This document shows positions 33,922 to 41,242 of a stretch of DNA of 45,843 nucleotides, piece after piece. The stretch is from contig JAGDMS010000002.1 in assembly GCA_017860575.1 (NCBI GenBank), positions 1 through 45,843 of the forward strand. Direction: 5' to 3'. The position numbers were made by a program, and so were the translations under genes. This DNA is from Deltaproteobacteria bacterium (lineage in GTDB: Bacteria; Desulfobacterota; Binatia; HRBIN30). The number at the start of each line of letters is the position of its first letter. Within the stretch, counting starts at the first letter, position 1. The notes under the pieces were generated by a model. It was not told the origin of the DNA, made no database searches, and was given only the letters and a program-made list of their open reading frames with translations.

Positions 33922-34935
33922 TCACGCTTCCGGCAGCACCAGCACCTTGGCGGCGATCGCCGGATTGTTCGCGGTCTCCAGTGCCTCGGCGATGCGTGAG
34001 AGCGGGAAGCGGTGGCTGATCATCGCCGTCACATCAACCGTCGTCGTGGCGAGAAAGTCGATGACATCGCCAAAGCCCTCCGGGTAGCCCATCGAGCCCA
34101 CCACCTGCAGTTCCTTTGCCATCAGCAGGCGCAGGTCGAGCGGCACCTCTCCTTTGCACACGCCGACCAGCACCAGCCGCGCGCCGGGGCGGGCTTGGGC
34201 GATGACGGTCTGCACCACTGCGCCGACTCCAGAACAATCGATGAATACATCCGTGGCGGGCATCGGCATTCCGTAGAAGGGCGCCTCGCCGTGCCGGGAA
34301 CGCACGATGTCCCACAGGTCGGTGGCGTCGGGCGCCGAGACGACGTGCGCACCCAGCCGCTGCGCGATGTCGCGACGCGCGCGCGATGGGTCGATCACCA
34401 CGATGTCGTGTGCGCCGCGATGGACCAGGGCCAGCACGGTCCCGAGACCGATCGGACCTGCGCCAAAGACAACGACCCGGGAGGCGGACGTCACACCCCC
34501 TTGTCGCACAGCGTGAAAAGCCACAGCCAGCGGCTCGACGAGGGCGGCGTGCTCCGTCGGCAGTTTCGCCGGGAGCGGATAGATGGTCGGTTCCGCCTGG
34601 ATGTTGCGCACCGCCACCAACGGGGCGAACGCCCCTTCCGGACCGCCGTTGCCGATGAAGTTGAAGCCGCTGATCGGATTGACGACGACGCGCGCCCCGA
34701 GCGGCAAGTCGCGCACGTTCGCACCGACCGCGTGCAACGTGCCCGCGAACTCATGGCCCAGGGCGATGGGGGATCCGGTCTGGCCATCGAGGCCACCGGC
34801 TTTTACGAAGCCGAGATCGGTGCCGCAGATGCCGCAGGCCTGCACGTGTACGATGACGTCATCGGGTCCGCACTCGGGTGGCGGAATGTCAACCAAGCGA
34901 ACATCGTGCGGCCCGAATAACTCTGCTCTTTGCAT
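33922..34935 (-). CDS. Zinc-dependent alcohol dehydrogenase lacking the structural zinc lobe
   Basis: A 337-aa medium-chain dehydrogenase. The catalytic zinc ligands are present: Cys in ACGICGTDLG, His-Glu in ALGHEFAGT, and Glu in HAALVEPLAVAFHAV. The nucleotide loop is VVVFGAGPIGLGTVLA, with an acidic strand end (VVIDPSR) that favours NAD(H). The usual structural-zinc loop with four cysteines is missing: after GARVVVNPISGFNFIGNGG the sequence goes straight to the core. It may oxidise a secondary alcohol to a ketone, upstream of a Baeyer-Villiger step. Start ATG 34935. Confidence 0.88.
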   Translation of the reverse strand: MQRAELFGPHDVRLVDIPPPECGPDDVIVHVQACGICGTDLGFVKAGGLDGQTGSPIALGHEFAGTLHAVGANVRDLPLGARVVVNPISGFNFIGNGGPEGAFAPLVAVRNIQAEPTIYPLPAKLPTEHAALVEPLAVAFHAVRQGGVTSASRVVVFGAGPIGLGTVLALVHRGAHDIVVIDPSRARRDIAQRLGAHVVSAPDATDLWDIVRSRHGEAPFYGMPMPATDVFIDCSGVGAVVQTVIAQARPGARLVLVGVCKGEVPLDLRLLMAKELQVVGSMGYPEGFGDVIDFLATTTVDVTAMISHRFPLSRIAEALETANNPAIAAKVLVLPEA

Positions 34936-35020
34936 CTCGCTGCTCCTCGATAGTCACATTCTTGCGCCCGCCGCGTCGCCGCCGCCTGCCCTTGCGCCTG
35001 CGCCTTCGTACGACAAAGGC

Positions 35021-35224
35021 CTACGGTTCCTGCGGCTGCTCCGGCGCGTCCTGCTCGCGGCGGCAGACCTCTTCGTAAATCTCCTCGAGGTATCGTCGCG
35101 CGCTCGGGCCGCCGGCATACTTCGCTCCCTGCAGCAGTTCCTCGACGATCTTGCGCAGCAGCACCCAGTCCCGGCAGTACCGTCTGAGGTGTCGGACCGT
35201 CATCATGATGCGGATTCTGGCCAT
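35021..35224 (-). CDS. Small basic protein of unknown function
   Basis: A 67-aa protein from ATG 35224 (or MTVRHL at 35203). It is mostly helical: MTVRHLRRYCRDWVLLRKIV, then EELLQGAKYAGGPSARRYLEE, with an acidic tail. No family recognised and no ribosome site seen. It is divergent from the EthD gene 133 bp away and lies 85 bp upstream of the alcohol dehydrogenase, in the same direction. Call depends on conservation, not function. Confidence 0.45.
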   Translation of the reverse strand: MARIRIMMTVRHLRRYCRDWVLLRKIVEELLQGAKYAGGPSARRYLEEIYEEVCRREQDAPEQPQEP

Positions 35225-35356
35225 GCTTGCATCAGTAGCCCAGCCGACTCGTCTGGGCAATGCAACGTGCGACCGTTGGTGGTAACAAGGAAACCGCATA
35301 TCCAGTATCTATTCGGGCGGCATGCTGGGCCGCCGTTGTGGCCAGGAGGTGTCGCG

Positions 35357-35689
35357 ATGACCAAGGTCTTGGTGCTGGTGCACCGCAAACCAGGGCTGAC
35401 GCGCGAGGAGTTCGCGCGCGGTTGGCGTGAGGAGGTCGGCCCGGCGGTGGCCGGCAATGTTCCGGGCGTCATCCGGTATGTGCAGAATCACTACCCGAAG
35501 CTCGCGGATGGGAGCGAAGCCCCATGGGACGGGGTCGGCGAGTTGTGGTTGCCGGACGAGGCCGCGTGGCAACGGGTCCAGCAGTATGGCGCGCGCCCCG
35601 AGGGCAAATGGGGCGTCGACCTGGAACGGAAGTACATCGACCGCAGCCGCATGACGATTCTCGTTTGCAACGAACACGTGATGAAGTAG
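35357..35689 (+). CDS. EthD-domain dimeric alpha/beta-barrel protein
   Basis: A 110-aa single ferredoxin-like domain opening with TKVLVLVHRKPGLTREEFARG and containing GVIRYVQNHYPKL, the EthD-type pattern. EthD proteins dimerise and accompany oxygenase or polyketide systems. AGGAGGT (35344-35350) sits six nt before ATG 35357 and decides the start; the much longer reading in frame upstream overlaps the alcohol dehydrogenase on the other strand. It is 27 bp upstream of the MFS gene, in the same direction. Confidence 0.78.
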   Translation: MTKVLVLVHRKPGLTREEFARGWREEVGPAVAGNVPGVIRYVQNHYPKLADGSEAPWDGVGELWLPDEAAWQRVQQYGARPEGKWGVDLERKYIDRSRMTILVCNEHVMK

Positions 35690-35716
35690 TGAGAAACGAC
35701 CCGCTCGGAGCGACAC

Positions 35717-36934
35717 ATGTTCTACGGATGGTGGCTGGTACTGGTTGGGCTGATCACGCAAGGACTGGGCGCCGGCGGCGTGGTCTATGCCTACAGTGTG
35801 CTCGTGCTGCCGTTGGAACGGGAGTTTCAGACCACCCGCATGGCGATGATGTGGGGCGTGACGTGCAGCAGCCTGGTGTCGGGTCTGGTTTCTCCCTGGC
35901 TCGGGTCGCTCGCCGACCGCCGTCCAATGCGCGGCATGATGGCGGCAGGGGTGCTCCTGATCGCCACGGCGTTTACGGTCCTGTCGTTCACCACGGCCGT
36001 GTGGCAGGTGGCACTGTGCTACGCGCTGTTCATGTCGTTCGCCCAGGTGTTGCTGGGCCCGCTCACGGCGGCCACCCTGATCACGCGCTGGTTCAGTCGC
36101 CGGCGCGGGCTGGCGCTCGGCCTGGCGGCCGTTGGGACCGGTGTCGGCGGCATGGTCGTTCCGCCGGTGCTGCAATCGCTGATCGCCGCATACGAGTGGC
36201 GCGACGCCTGCCGCTGGTTTGCACTGATCGTTCTGGCGGTCGCGCTGCCGCCGACGCTGTTTGTCGTCAGCAGTCCGGCGGAGAAGGGGTTACGTCCTGA
36301 CGGGGAGCCGGGACCGCCGGTGCCGGTGTCCGCAATGGCGCACGGCGTGGCGCACCTGACCACGGCCGACATCTTGCGCCGGTTCGATTTTTGGGCGATC
36401 GGGCTGGCCGTCGGTATCGTCTTCGCCGACACGGGGATGCTGCTGAGCAACATGATGCCTTACGCGACCGGACAGGGCCTTGCCGCTTCCGAGGCCGTTG
36501 GCCTGATCTCCACCGTGGCCGTGGCCGCGGTCTTGGGCAAGCTGCTCTTCGGTGCGGTGGCGGACCGTGTCGACCTGCGGCTGGGGCTGGCGGCGGGTAT
36601 GGCAGTGGTCTGCCTGGCGCTGGCGCTGTTCCGCGGCGGGGGTTCCGCCGGGGTGTTGCGCGCGGCCAGCTTCGCCCTCGGACTCGCCTCTGGCGGCATC
36701 CTCCCGCTGTGGGGAGCGATGTTGGGCACCGCCTTCGGCACTGAGGTCTTCGGCCGGGTGATGGGACTCATGAGCCTGGTGATCACGGCCCCGGTTTTAC
36801 TCAGTCCCCTACTTGCGGGGCGCGTCTTTGACGTTACGGGAGCGTACCACCGGGTATTTGAGATCTTTTTTGTAGGGACACTGCTGGCCACCGCGCCGCT
36901 GCTGCGATTACCGGCGATGCGGCGCAGCGAATGA
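35717..36934 (+). CDS. MFS transporter (OFA/monocarboxylate-type)
   Basis: A 405-aa 12-helix transporter starting MFYGWWLVLVGLITQG, an OFA/MCT-like entry. The motif A region is SPWLGSLADRRPMRG between helices 2 and 3, with RRRGLALGLAAVGTGVGG in the first half and a matching GAVADRVDLRLGL in the second. Relatives move monocarboxylates or organic anions. It is 27 bp downstream of the EthD gene. The substrate is unknown; import or export of the compound handled by the surrounding cluster is a reasonable guess. Confidence 0.85.
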   Translation: MFYGWWLVLVGLITQGLGAGGVVYAYSVLVLPLEREFQTTRMAMMWGVTCSSLVSGLVSPWLGSLADRRPMRGMMAAGVLLIATAFTVLSFTTAVWQVALCYALFMSFAQVLLGPLTAATLITRWFSRRRGLALGLAAVGTGVGGMVVPPVLQSLIAAYEWRDACRWFALIVLAVALPPTLFVVSSPAEKGLRPDGEPGPPVPVSAMAHGVAHLTTADILRRFDFWAIGLAVGIVFADTGMLLSNMMPYATGQGLAASEAVGLISTVAVAAVLGKLLFGAVADRVDLRLGLAAGMAVVCLALALFRGGGSAGVLRAASFALGLASGGILPLWGAMLGTAFGTEVFGRVMGLMSLVITAPVLLSPLLAGRVFDVTGAYHRVFEIFFVGTLLATAPLLRLPAMRRSE

Positions 36935-37030
36935 TGACGGCGCACCTGCTGGGCCGTGGGCGCTCCGGCTGGTGAATCGAGTGCTGCGTCACCCGGGCGT
37001 GAGTTGGGGCAAGGGCGCGGGCAGGCAGAA

Positions 37031-37354
37031 TCAATTCCAATCGTCGTCCGAGGGTTCCAGGTTCTTGCATTCGACTGGGCGTTCCGCCGCCATTTTGCTC
37101 ATATCGTACATCGCGGCGGTCCGTTCGTAGAACGCTTTGAGATAGGGCTGCTCGTAATGGAGGGCGTGCGCGGCCTTGTCGATGTAGACCTCGTACGTGT
37201 GGATGAGGTTCGGGTTGTCGAGGTTCTGGTACACGTCGAAGCGCTTGATCGCGGGCTCGCGCTGTTTCGCGAGCCGCACTTCTTCGACCAGCAACCTGAT
37301 GTATTCGTCGCGATGCTCCGGCTTGAGATGAATCCAAGTGTTGTGGACGTACAT
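37031..37354 (-). CDS. Antibiotic-biosynthesis-monooxygenase-like (ABM) barrel protein 1
   Basis: A 107-aa dimeric alpha/beta-barrel protein beginning MYVHNTWIHLKPEHRDEYIR. It shares the HLKPEHRDEYI core, an IKRFD segment and a C-terminal LEPxDxxW end with the gene just upstream. This is a tandem paralogue, 12 bp downstream of it. Such ABM domains are cofactor-free oxygenases or chaperone-like proteins acting on quinols. No catalytic residue can be picked out. Confidence 0.78.
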   Translation of the reverse strand: MYVHNTWIHLKPEHRDEYIRLLVEEVRLAKQREPAIKRFDVYQNLDNPNLIHTYEVYIDKAAHALHYEQPYLKAFYERTAAMYDMSKMAAERPVECKNLEPSDDDWN

Positions 37355-37366
37355 GGTGCCGCCTCC

Positions 37367-37684
37367 TTACTTCCACTCGTGATCGAGCGGTTCGAGGTTC
37401 CGCGCCTCGCTGAACCGCATCGGGTTGGGTGTCGCGTAACAGTGTTGGGTCTTCTGCGCGAACGCTTCCAGATACGGTTGGTTACGATGATGCTCCCACG
37501 CGGCCTTGTCAGTGTACACTTCAACAAGGTGGATCAGGTTCGGTTCGGCGAGATTCTGCATGATGTCGAACCGCTTGATTCCGGGCTCGCGCTCGCGCGC
37601 AAAGCGGACCTCTTCGATGAGCAATGCGATGTACTCGTCGCGGTGCTCCGGCTTGAGGTGGATGTCCCAGTTCTGGATGTACAT
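37367..37684 (-). CDS. Antibiotic-biosynthesis-monooxygenase-like (ABM) barrel protein 2
   Basis: A 105-aa paralogue of the preceding entry, MYIQNWDIHLKPEHRDEYIA, with REPGIKRFDIMQNLAEPNLI and the shared C-terminal LEPLDHEW. ATG 37684 is chosen because it aligns with the paralogue's start. The two form a tandem duplication read from the same strand. Confidence 0.78.
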   Translation of the reverse strand: MYIQNWDIHLKPEHRDEYIALLIEEVRFAREREPGIKRFDIMQNLAEPNLIHLVEVYTDKAAWEHHRNQPYLEAFAQKTQHCYATPNPMRFSEARNLEPLDHEWK

Positions 37685-37786
37685 CGAGCGTCCTCCCCTG
37701 CGCCTGGCCGAGACCAGTCGCGAGTCTTTTGTCGAGGGCATTGAGGTACCCCCGACGGCTGGCGCGAGTCAATCCAAGCGCCCGTC

Positions 37787-39043
37787 TCACGCCTGCAACG
37801 TGCGGTGCGCCTGCAACAGCTTCTGACGAATCGGCAATTCGAACGGACAGGCGGCCTGGCACGGGGCCGGGCAGTTCACGCAGTGTGTGGCGGCGCGCTC
37901 CGGCGGCAACGCCGCGTACCGCATCCGCGCCTCGTCCTCGCGGCCGTAGTTCTCGTAGTACATGGCGTAGCGGAGGATGTCGTCCACCGGCACGTCGGAC
38001 GGGCAGCGATCGAGGCAGGCACCGCAGCCGGGCCGGCAGTAATCTTTGGCGATCAGCTGATCGTAGCGCTCGAGCAATGCCGCATCACTGGCCTCCAGTG
38101 GCTGGCCGGACGCGTACAGATACTCGTCGATTTGATTGAAGTCGCGAATCGAGACCACCAGGCCGCTGACGTCGGGGTTGCGCAAGACCCACTTGAACGC
38201 TGCCTGGCTGAACGCCTGCGATTGATCGGCGAAGTCCTTCAGCACCGTCGCCTGCGCACCCTTGAGGGTTTTCATTGCGATGACGCCGACACCCCGCTGT
38301 TTGGCGTCGTGGAAGATGTTGGTCAGATCCGGCCAGTTGCCGAAGTTGTGCGCGACCAGCAGCACCTGGAAACGTCCGGACGCCACCGCGTGCCGCATGA
38401 CCGCCTCGAGATTGGGGGTGTGGCTGCTGACGCCGAGGAAACGCACCTTGCCCTGTTCCTTCAGGCGATCGAAGGCTTCATGAAACGTCGGCGCCATCAG
38501 CCGGTCGATACTGTTCACTTCGTGGATCAGGCAGACGTCCAGGTAGTCCGTCTGCAGGCGCGTCAGGCTCCCCTCGACCGCCCGCATGATCTCGGCGACG
38601 GGCGTGTCCTTCGGCAGATGACCGTCACCCGTGCAGAATTTCGACGCGATGAAGACCTTGTCGCGGACGCCCTTGAGCGCCTTGCCGATGGTTTGCTCGC
38701 TGCCGGTCTTGCTGTAGTCGGGCGACGTATCGAAATAGTTGATGCCGCGCTCGACCGCGCGTGCGACCACGTCCGAGTTGTCGATCGCGCCACCGCCGAA
38801 GGAGATGTCGGACATGCGGATGCCGGTAGTGCCGAGCGGCCGATAGCTCCGTACTGTGGCGCCCTTCCAGGCCAGGCTCGGGTGTGCGGCCTCGGTCGGC
38901 GCGTTGCGCATCAGAAACAGGTACGAACTATTCCGCCATGCCGCGTATCCCGCCGCGGCCGCGCCGCCGGCCGCGGCAACCGCGGCTGCGGCTTTCAGCA
39001 CCGCCCGGCGTGTGAGCGATCCCTTGTCCTGCTCACCACCCAT
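37787..39043 (-). CDS. Tat-exported aldo/keto reductase with a C-terminal 2x4Fe-4S domain
   Basis: A 418-aa protein. Residues 1-36 are a twin-arginine signal (SLTRRAVLKAAAA followed by an Ala-rich stretch). Residues about 65-325 are the AKR barrel (RPLGTTGIRMSDISFGGGAI, NYFDTSPDYSKTGSEQTIGK, DYLDVCLIHEVNS). The C-terminus has two four-Cys sets: CRPGCGACLDRCP (C336, C340, C343, C347) and CVNCPAPCQAACP (C388, C391, C395, C399). It resembles periplasmic AKR-ferredoxin proteins. The usual catalytic Tyr region reads FDTSPDY; the His after the Lys is not the canonical one by eye. A GAGGT lies 7 nt before ATG 39043. Substrate unknown. Confidence 0.85.
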   Translation of the reverse strand: MGGEQDKGSLTRRAVLKAAAAVAAAGGAAAAGYAAWRNSSYLFLMRNAPTEAAHPSLAWKGATVRSYRPLGTTGIRMSDISFGGGAIDNSDVVARAVERGINYFDTSPDYSKTGSEQTIGKALKGVRDKVFIASKFCTGDGHLPKDTPVAEIMRAVEGSLTRLQTDYLDVCLIHEVNSIDRLMAPTFHEAFDRLKEQGKVRFLGVSSHTPNLEAVMRHAVASGRFQVLLVAHNFGNWPDLTNIFHDAKQRGVGVIAMKTLKGAQATVLKDFADQSQAFSQAAFKWVLRNPDVSGLVVSIRDFNQIDEYLYASGQPLEASDAALLERYDQLIAKDYCRPGCGACLDRCPSDVPVDDILRYAMYYENYGREDEARMRYAALPPERAATHCVNCPAPCQAACPFELPIRQKLLQAHRTLQA

Positions 39044-39162
39044 GGGATGACCTCGTGCGTCGTAGTGTACCGTGGATTCAAGTGCCCACGCAATTACGGG
39101 CTCGTTCCCGATCGGTACTGCGCACCGTGCTGTTGTGCCGCCGGGCAACTGCCCGGGTTCCC

Positions 39163-39792
39163 TCACGCGCCATCCCAGGCGAGGATGCTTGCCTCGGCCG
39201 CTTTGAACACATGCACGAGACGGATTTCGACGATGTGGCCGGGAACCTCGGGATCGAACCAGCGTTCGACCCAGCCCCAGTGGTAGGGCGAGCCTTGATA
39301 GTCGTTCAGTAAGCCCTCCACCGTGCGGTACTCTTGCTCCCACACGTGGGTCCAGCCGCTGGCCTGCACGCCACCCTCGACGCGGGAGAGACACCAGTTG
39401 CGTATCGCAGGAATGTGCGCGGGCATGGCGATGAGATCCCGCTCGAACTGTTCGACCGCGCTGGACGACGAGTCGGGCTTCACGCGCAGGAGCAACGTTC
39501 GTTTGATCCCGCTGCGAATGCCGGGCTCCGGCATTGCCCGCTGCAACGGACGAAACCGGACGGCATCCACCGAACCGACATCGAGCCCGTGCAGCTGAAC
39601 CGCCACCGGTGGCGCGTCGTTACTTACAAGCGCGTCCCATGTCAGTCCGAGCCCGCCCCAGGACCCCGGCAAGTCGGCACCCAAATGGCTCCGCTGCACA
39701 CCGGGACACTGCGCCAGTGCAGGGCGAAGTGCTGCGGCGACCGGGCCGGCGGCCTCGGGCGCGGTGCTGATGAGGACGATCTGGCGGATCAT
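39163..39792 (-). CDS. Two-domain dimeric alpha/beta-barrel (Dabb-like) protein
   Basis: A 209-aa protein with two ferredoxin-like halves, MIRQIVLISTAPEAAGPVAA at the N-terminus and KRTLLLRVKPDSSSSAVEQF in the middle, the second ending in a VEIRLVHVF strand. This gives a built-in dimer. It overlaps the upstream gene by 4 bp. Stress-responsive A/B barrel and related families are candidates; function unknown. The cat at 39790-39792 is used as start because the domain begins there. Confidence 0.7.
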   Translation of the reverse strand: MIRQIVLISTAPEAAGPVAAALRPALAQCPGVQRSHLGADLPGSWGGLGLTWDALVSNDAPPVAVQLHGLDVGSVDAVRFRPLQRAMPEPGIRSGIKRTLLLRVKPDSSSSAVEQFERDLIAMPAHIPAIRNWCLSRVEGGVQASGWTHVWEQEYRTVEGLLNDYQGSPYHWGWVERWFDPEVPGHIVEIRLVHVFKAAEASILAWDGA

Positions 39793-40115
39793 AGGTCGGC
39801 CTCCGCCAGCATCCTCCCGATGCGGCGCTCCCGCCGTTCGATCAGAGGTGCGCACCATTCCCAGAACGCCGTGACCGTCGGATCGAAGCAGGCCTGACCA
39901 CGCATTGCGAAGAAGGCCTGAAAGTCCGGCACCGTCCACACAACCGTCACTTCTTGCGGGACCCCGTCGATTTCCTCCGGAGGCAGGATGTGGACAGCGG
40001 ATAGCGTCATGCCGCGCGCTTGGGCATTCGGTAGGTACTGCTGTCGTAGGCCGACCAGCAACTGCTCGAGGCAGCCGGGACGCACGACGATACGATCGAG
40101 GATACTGATCGGCAT
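39789..40115 (-). CDS. Small dimeric alpha/beta-barrel protein (NIPSNAP/ABM-like)
   Basis: A 108-aa single-domain protein starting MPISILDRIVVRPGCLEQLL and containing GVPQEVTVVWTVPDFQAFF. It follows the LLM oxidoreductase gene by 10 bp and overlaps the two-domain barrel gene by 4 bp, so all three are one operon. No family beyond the fold is claimed. Confidence 0.7.
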   Translation of the reverse strand: MPISILDRIVVRPGCLEQLLVGLRQQYLPNAQARGMTLSAVHILPPEEIDGVPQEVTVVWTVPDFQAFFAMRGQACFDPTVTAFWEWCAPLIERRERRIGRMLAEADL

Positions 40116-40125
40116 GCGGACTCCC

Positions 40126-41040
40126 CTAGACCTTTCCGGACGGTGCAACCCGGGCGATGACATCGTCCTGGTAGCGCCTTAAAAAGCGGGCAACCTCGGA
40201 CGGGTCGATGCTGGAACTCTCGTGCGCGGCGACGACCAGGCGACGCGCGCCTGCCGCTACGTACGACCGCACGAGGTTCAGATCGAATGTTCCTGCCGGT
40301 GCGAAGCTGCCAGGCCAGACCGTGATCTCGATGGCATCGGGGTTGCGGCCGGCCTCTTCCGCGGTGCGCCGCACCAGGTCCGCGCGCTGGCGAAAGAGGT
40401 CGGGGGCAATGACGTATGGAAACCAGCCGTTCCCGCGCACGCCCGCGCGGCGTGCGGCGGCTTCCGAATTCCCGCCGATGATGATCGGCACACCGCCCGG
40501 TTGCACCGGCTTGGTGTCGCAGTGGACGTCGCGGAACGCTTGGTAGCGTCCCTCAAAGGTGGACGGCCCCGGTCCCCACAGCGCCCGCATTGCATCGATG
40601 ACCTCGTCCAGGCGGCGGCCACGGTCGGCATACGGAACGCCCACCGCGGCATACTCCTCCTTTTGCCAGCCGATGCCGACGCCCAGGAGCAAGCGGCCGC
40701 CAGAAAGGGCGTCGATCGTAGCGCAGCGCTTCGCCAGGAGGGCGGCGGAGTGGAACGCCGCAACCACCACACTGGTGCCGAGCCTCAGGGCCGACGTGTG
40801 GGCCGCGACAAAGGTCAGCAAATGCAGCGGGTCCGGCATCACCACGCCGGTGCCGGGGCCAGGCATGCGGCCGTCGGACGAGTACGGATAGAGCGGCTCG
40901 TAGTGTTCGGCAACGACGACATGTTCGACCGTCCACAACGACTCCGCGCCGGCGCTCTCGACCGCCTGTGCGAACTCCTTCACGTAGACCGGGTCGGTGA
41001 TCACCCCGGCAGCGAACGGCGGTAGGACTCCCAATTTCAT
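40126..41040 (-). CDS. LLM-class (likely F420-dependent) oxidoreductase
   Basis: A 304-aa luciferase-like monooxygenase of the TIGR03619-type subgroup. MKLGVLPPFAAGVITDPVYV opens the barrel; SLWTVEHVVVAEHYEPLYPY, LRLGTSVVVAAFHSAALLAK, SGGRLLLGVGIGWQKEEYAA, and VPIIIGGNSEAAARRA match the family. It reduces or oxidises with F420 or FMN; the subgroup is mostly F420-linked. It heads an operon with the two small barrel genes. Confidence 0.85.
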   Translation of the reverse strand: MKLGVLPPFAAGVITDPVYVKEFAQAVESAGAESLWTVEHVVVAEHYEPLYPYSSDGRMPGPGTGVVMPDPLHLLTFVAAHTSALRLGTSVVVAAFHSAALLAKRCATIDALSGGRLLLGVGIGWQKEEYAAVGVPYADRGRRLDEVIDAMRALWGPGPSTFEGRYQAFRDVHCDTKPVQPGGVPIIIGGNSEAAARRAGVRGNGWFPYVIAPDLFRQRADLVRRTAEEAGRNPDAIEITVWPGSFAPAGTFDLNLVRSYVAAGARRLVVAAHESSSIDPSEVARFLRRYQDDVIARVAPSGKV

Positions 41041-41100
41041 GCTGCCTCCGGTGTTGCCTGCTGAGAATACGTGCCACTCCCAATACTATGAAGCACGACG

Positions 41101-41167
41101 GCAGCGCAATTCACCCGCGGCCGCGGGCCGCGTCCAACAATCTTCTTGACTCGGTGAATTGCGCTGC
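41101..41167. repeat. Perfect 15-bp inverted repeat around a 14-bp palindrome
   Basis: GCAGCGCAATTCACC (41101-41115) and GGTGAATTGCGCTGC (41153-41167) are perfect complements with a 37-nt middle. Inside and touching the left arm is the perfect palindrome CCCGCGGCCGCGGG (41114-41127). It lies in the 202-bp divergent gap between the LLM and DUF1214-like genes, so an operator role is possible; a mobile-repeat relic is the alternative. Confidence 0.6.
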
Positions 41168-41242
41168 ACTAAGACGCCTACGTGGCCCAGATGGCGTATC
41201 TGCGCATCAAACCGCGCTCGCAACAGCGATAGGAGGTGGCGG

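Noticed and set aside
37805-39286. 493-aa plus-strand frame antisense to the aldo/keto reductase gene
   Set aside because: The minus frame has a Tat signal, AKR barrel and Fe-S motifs; the plus frame is compositionally a mirror of it.
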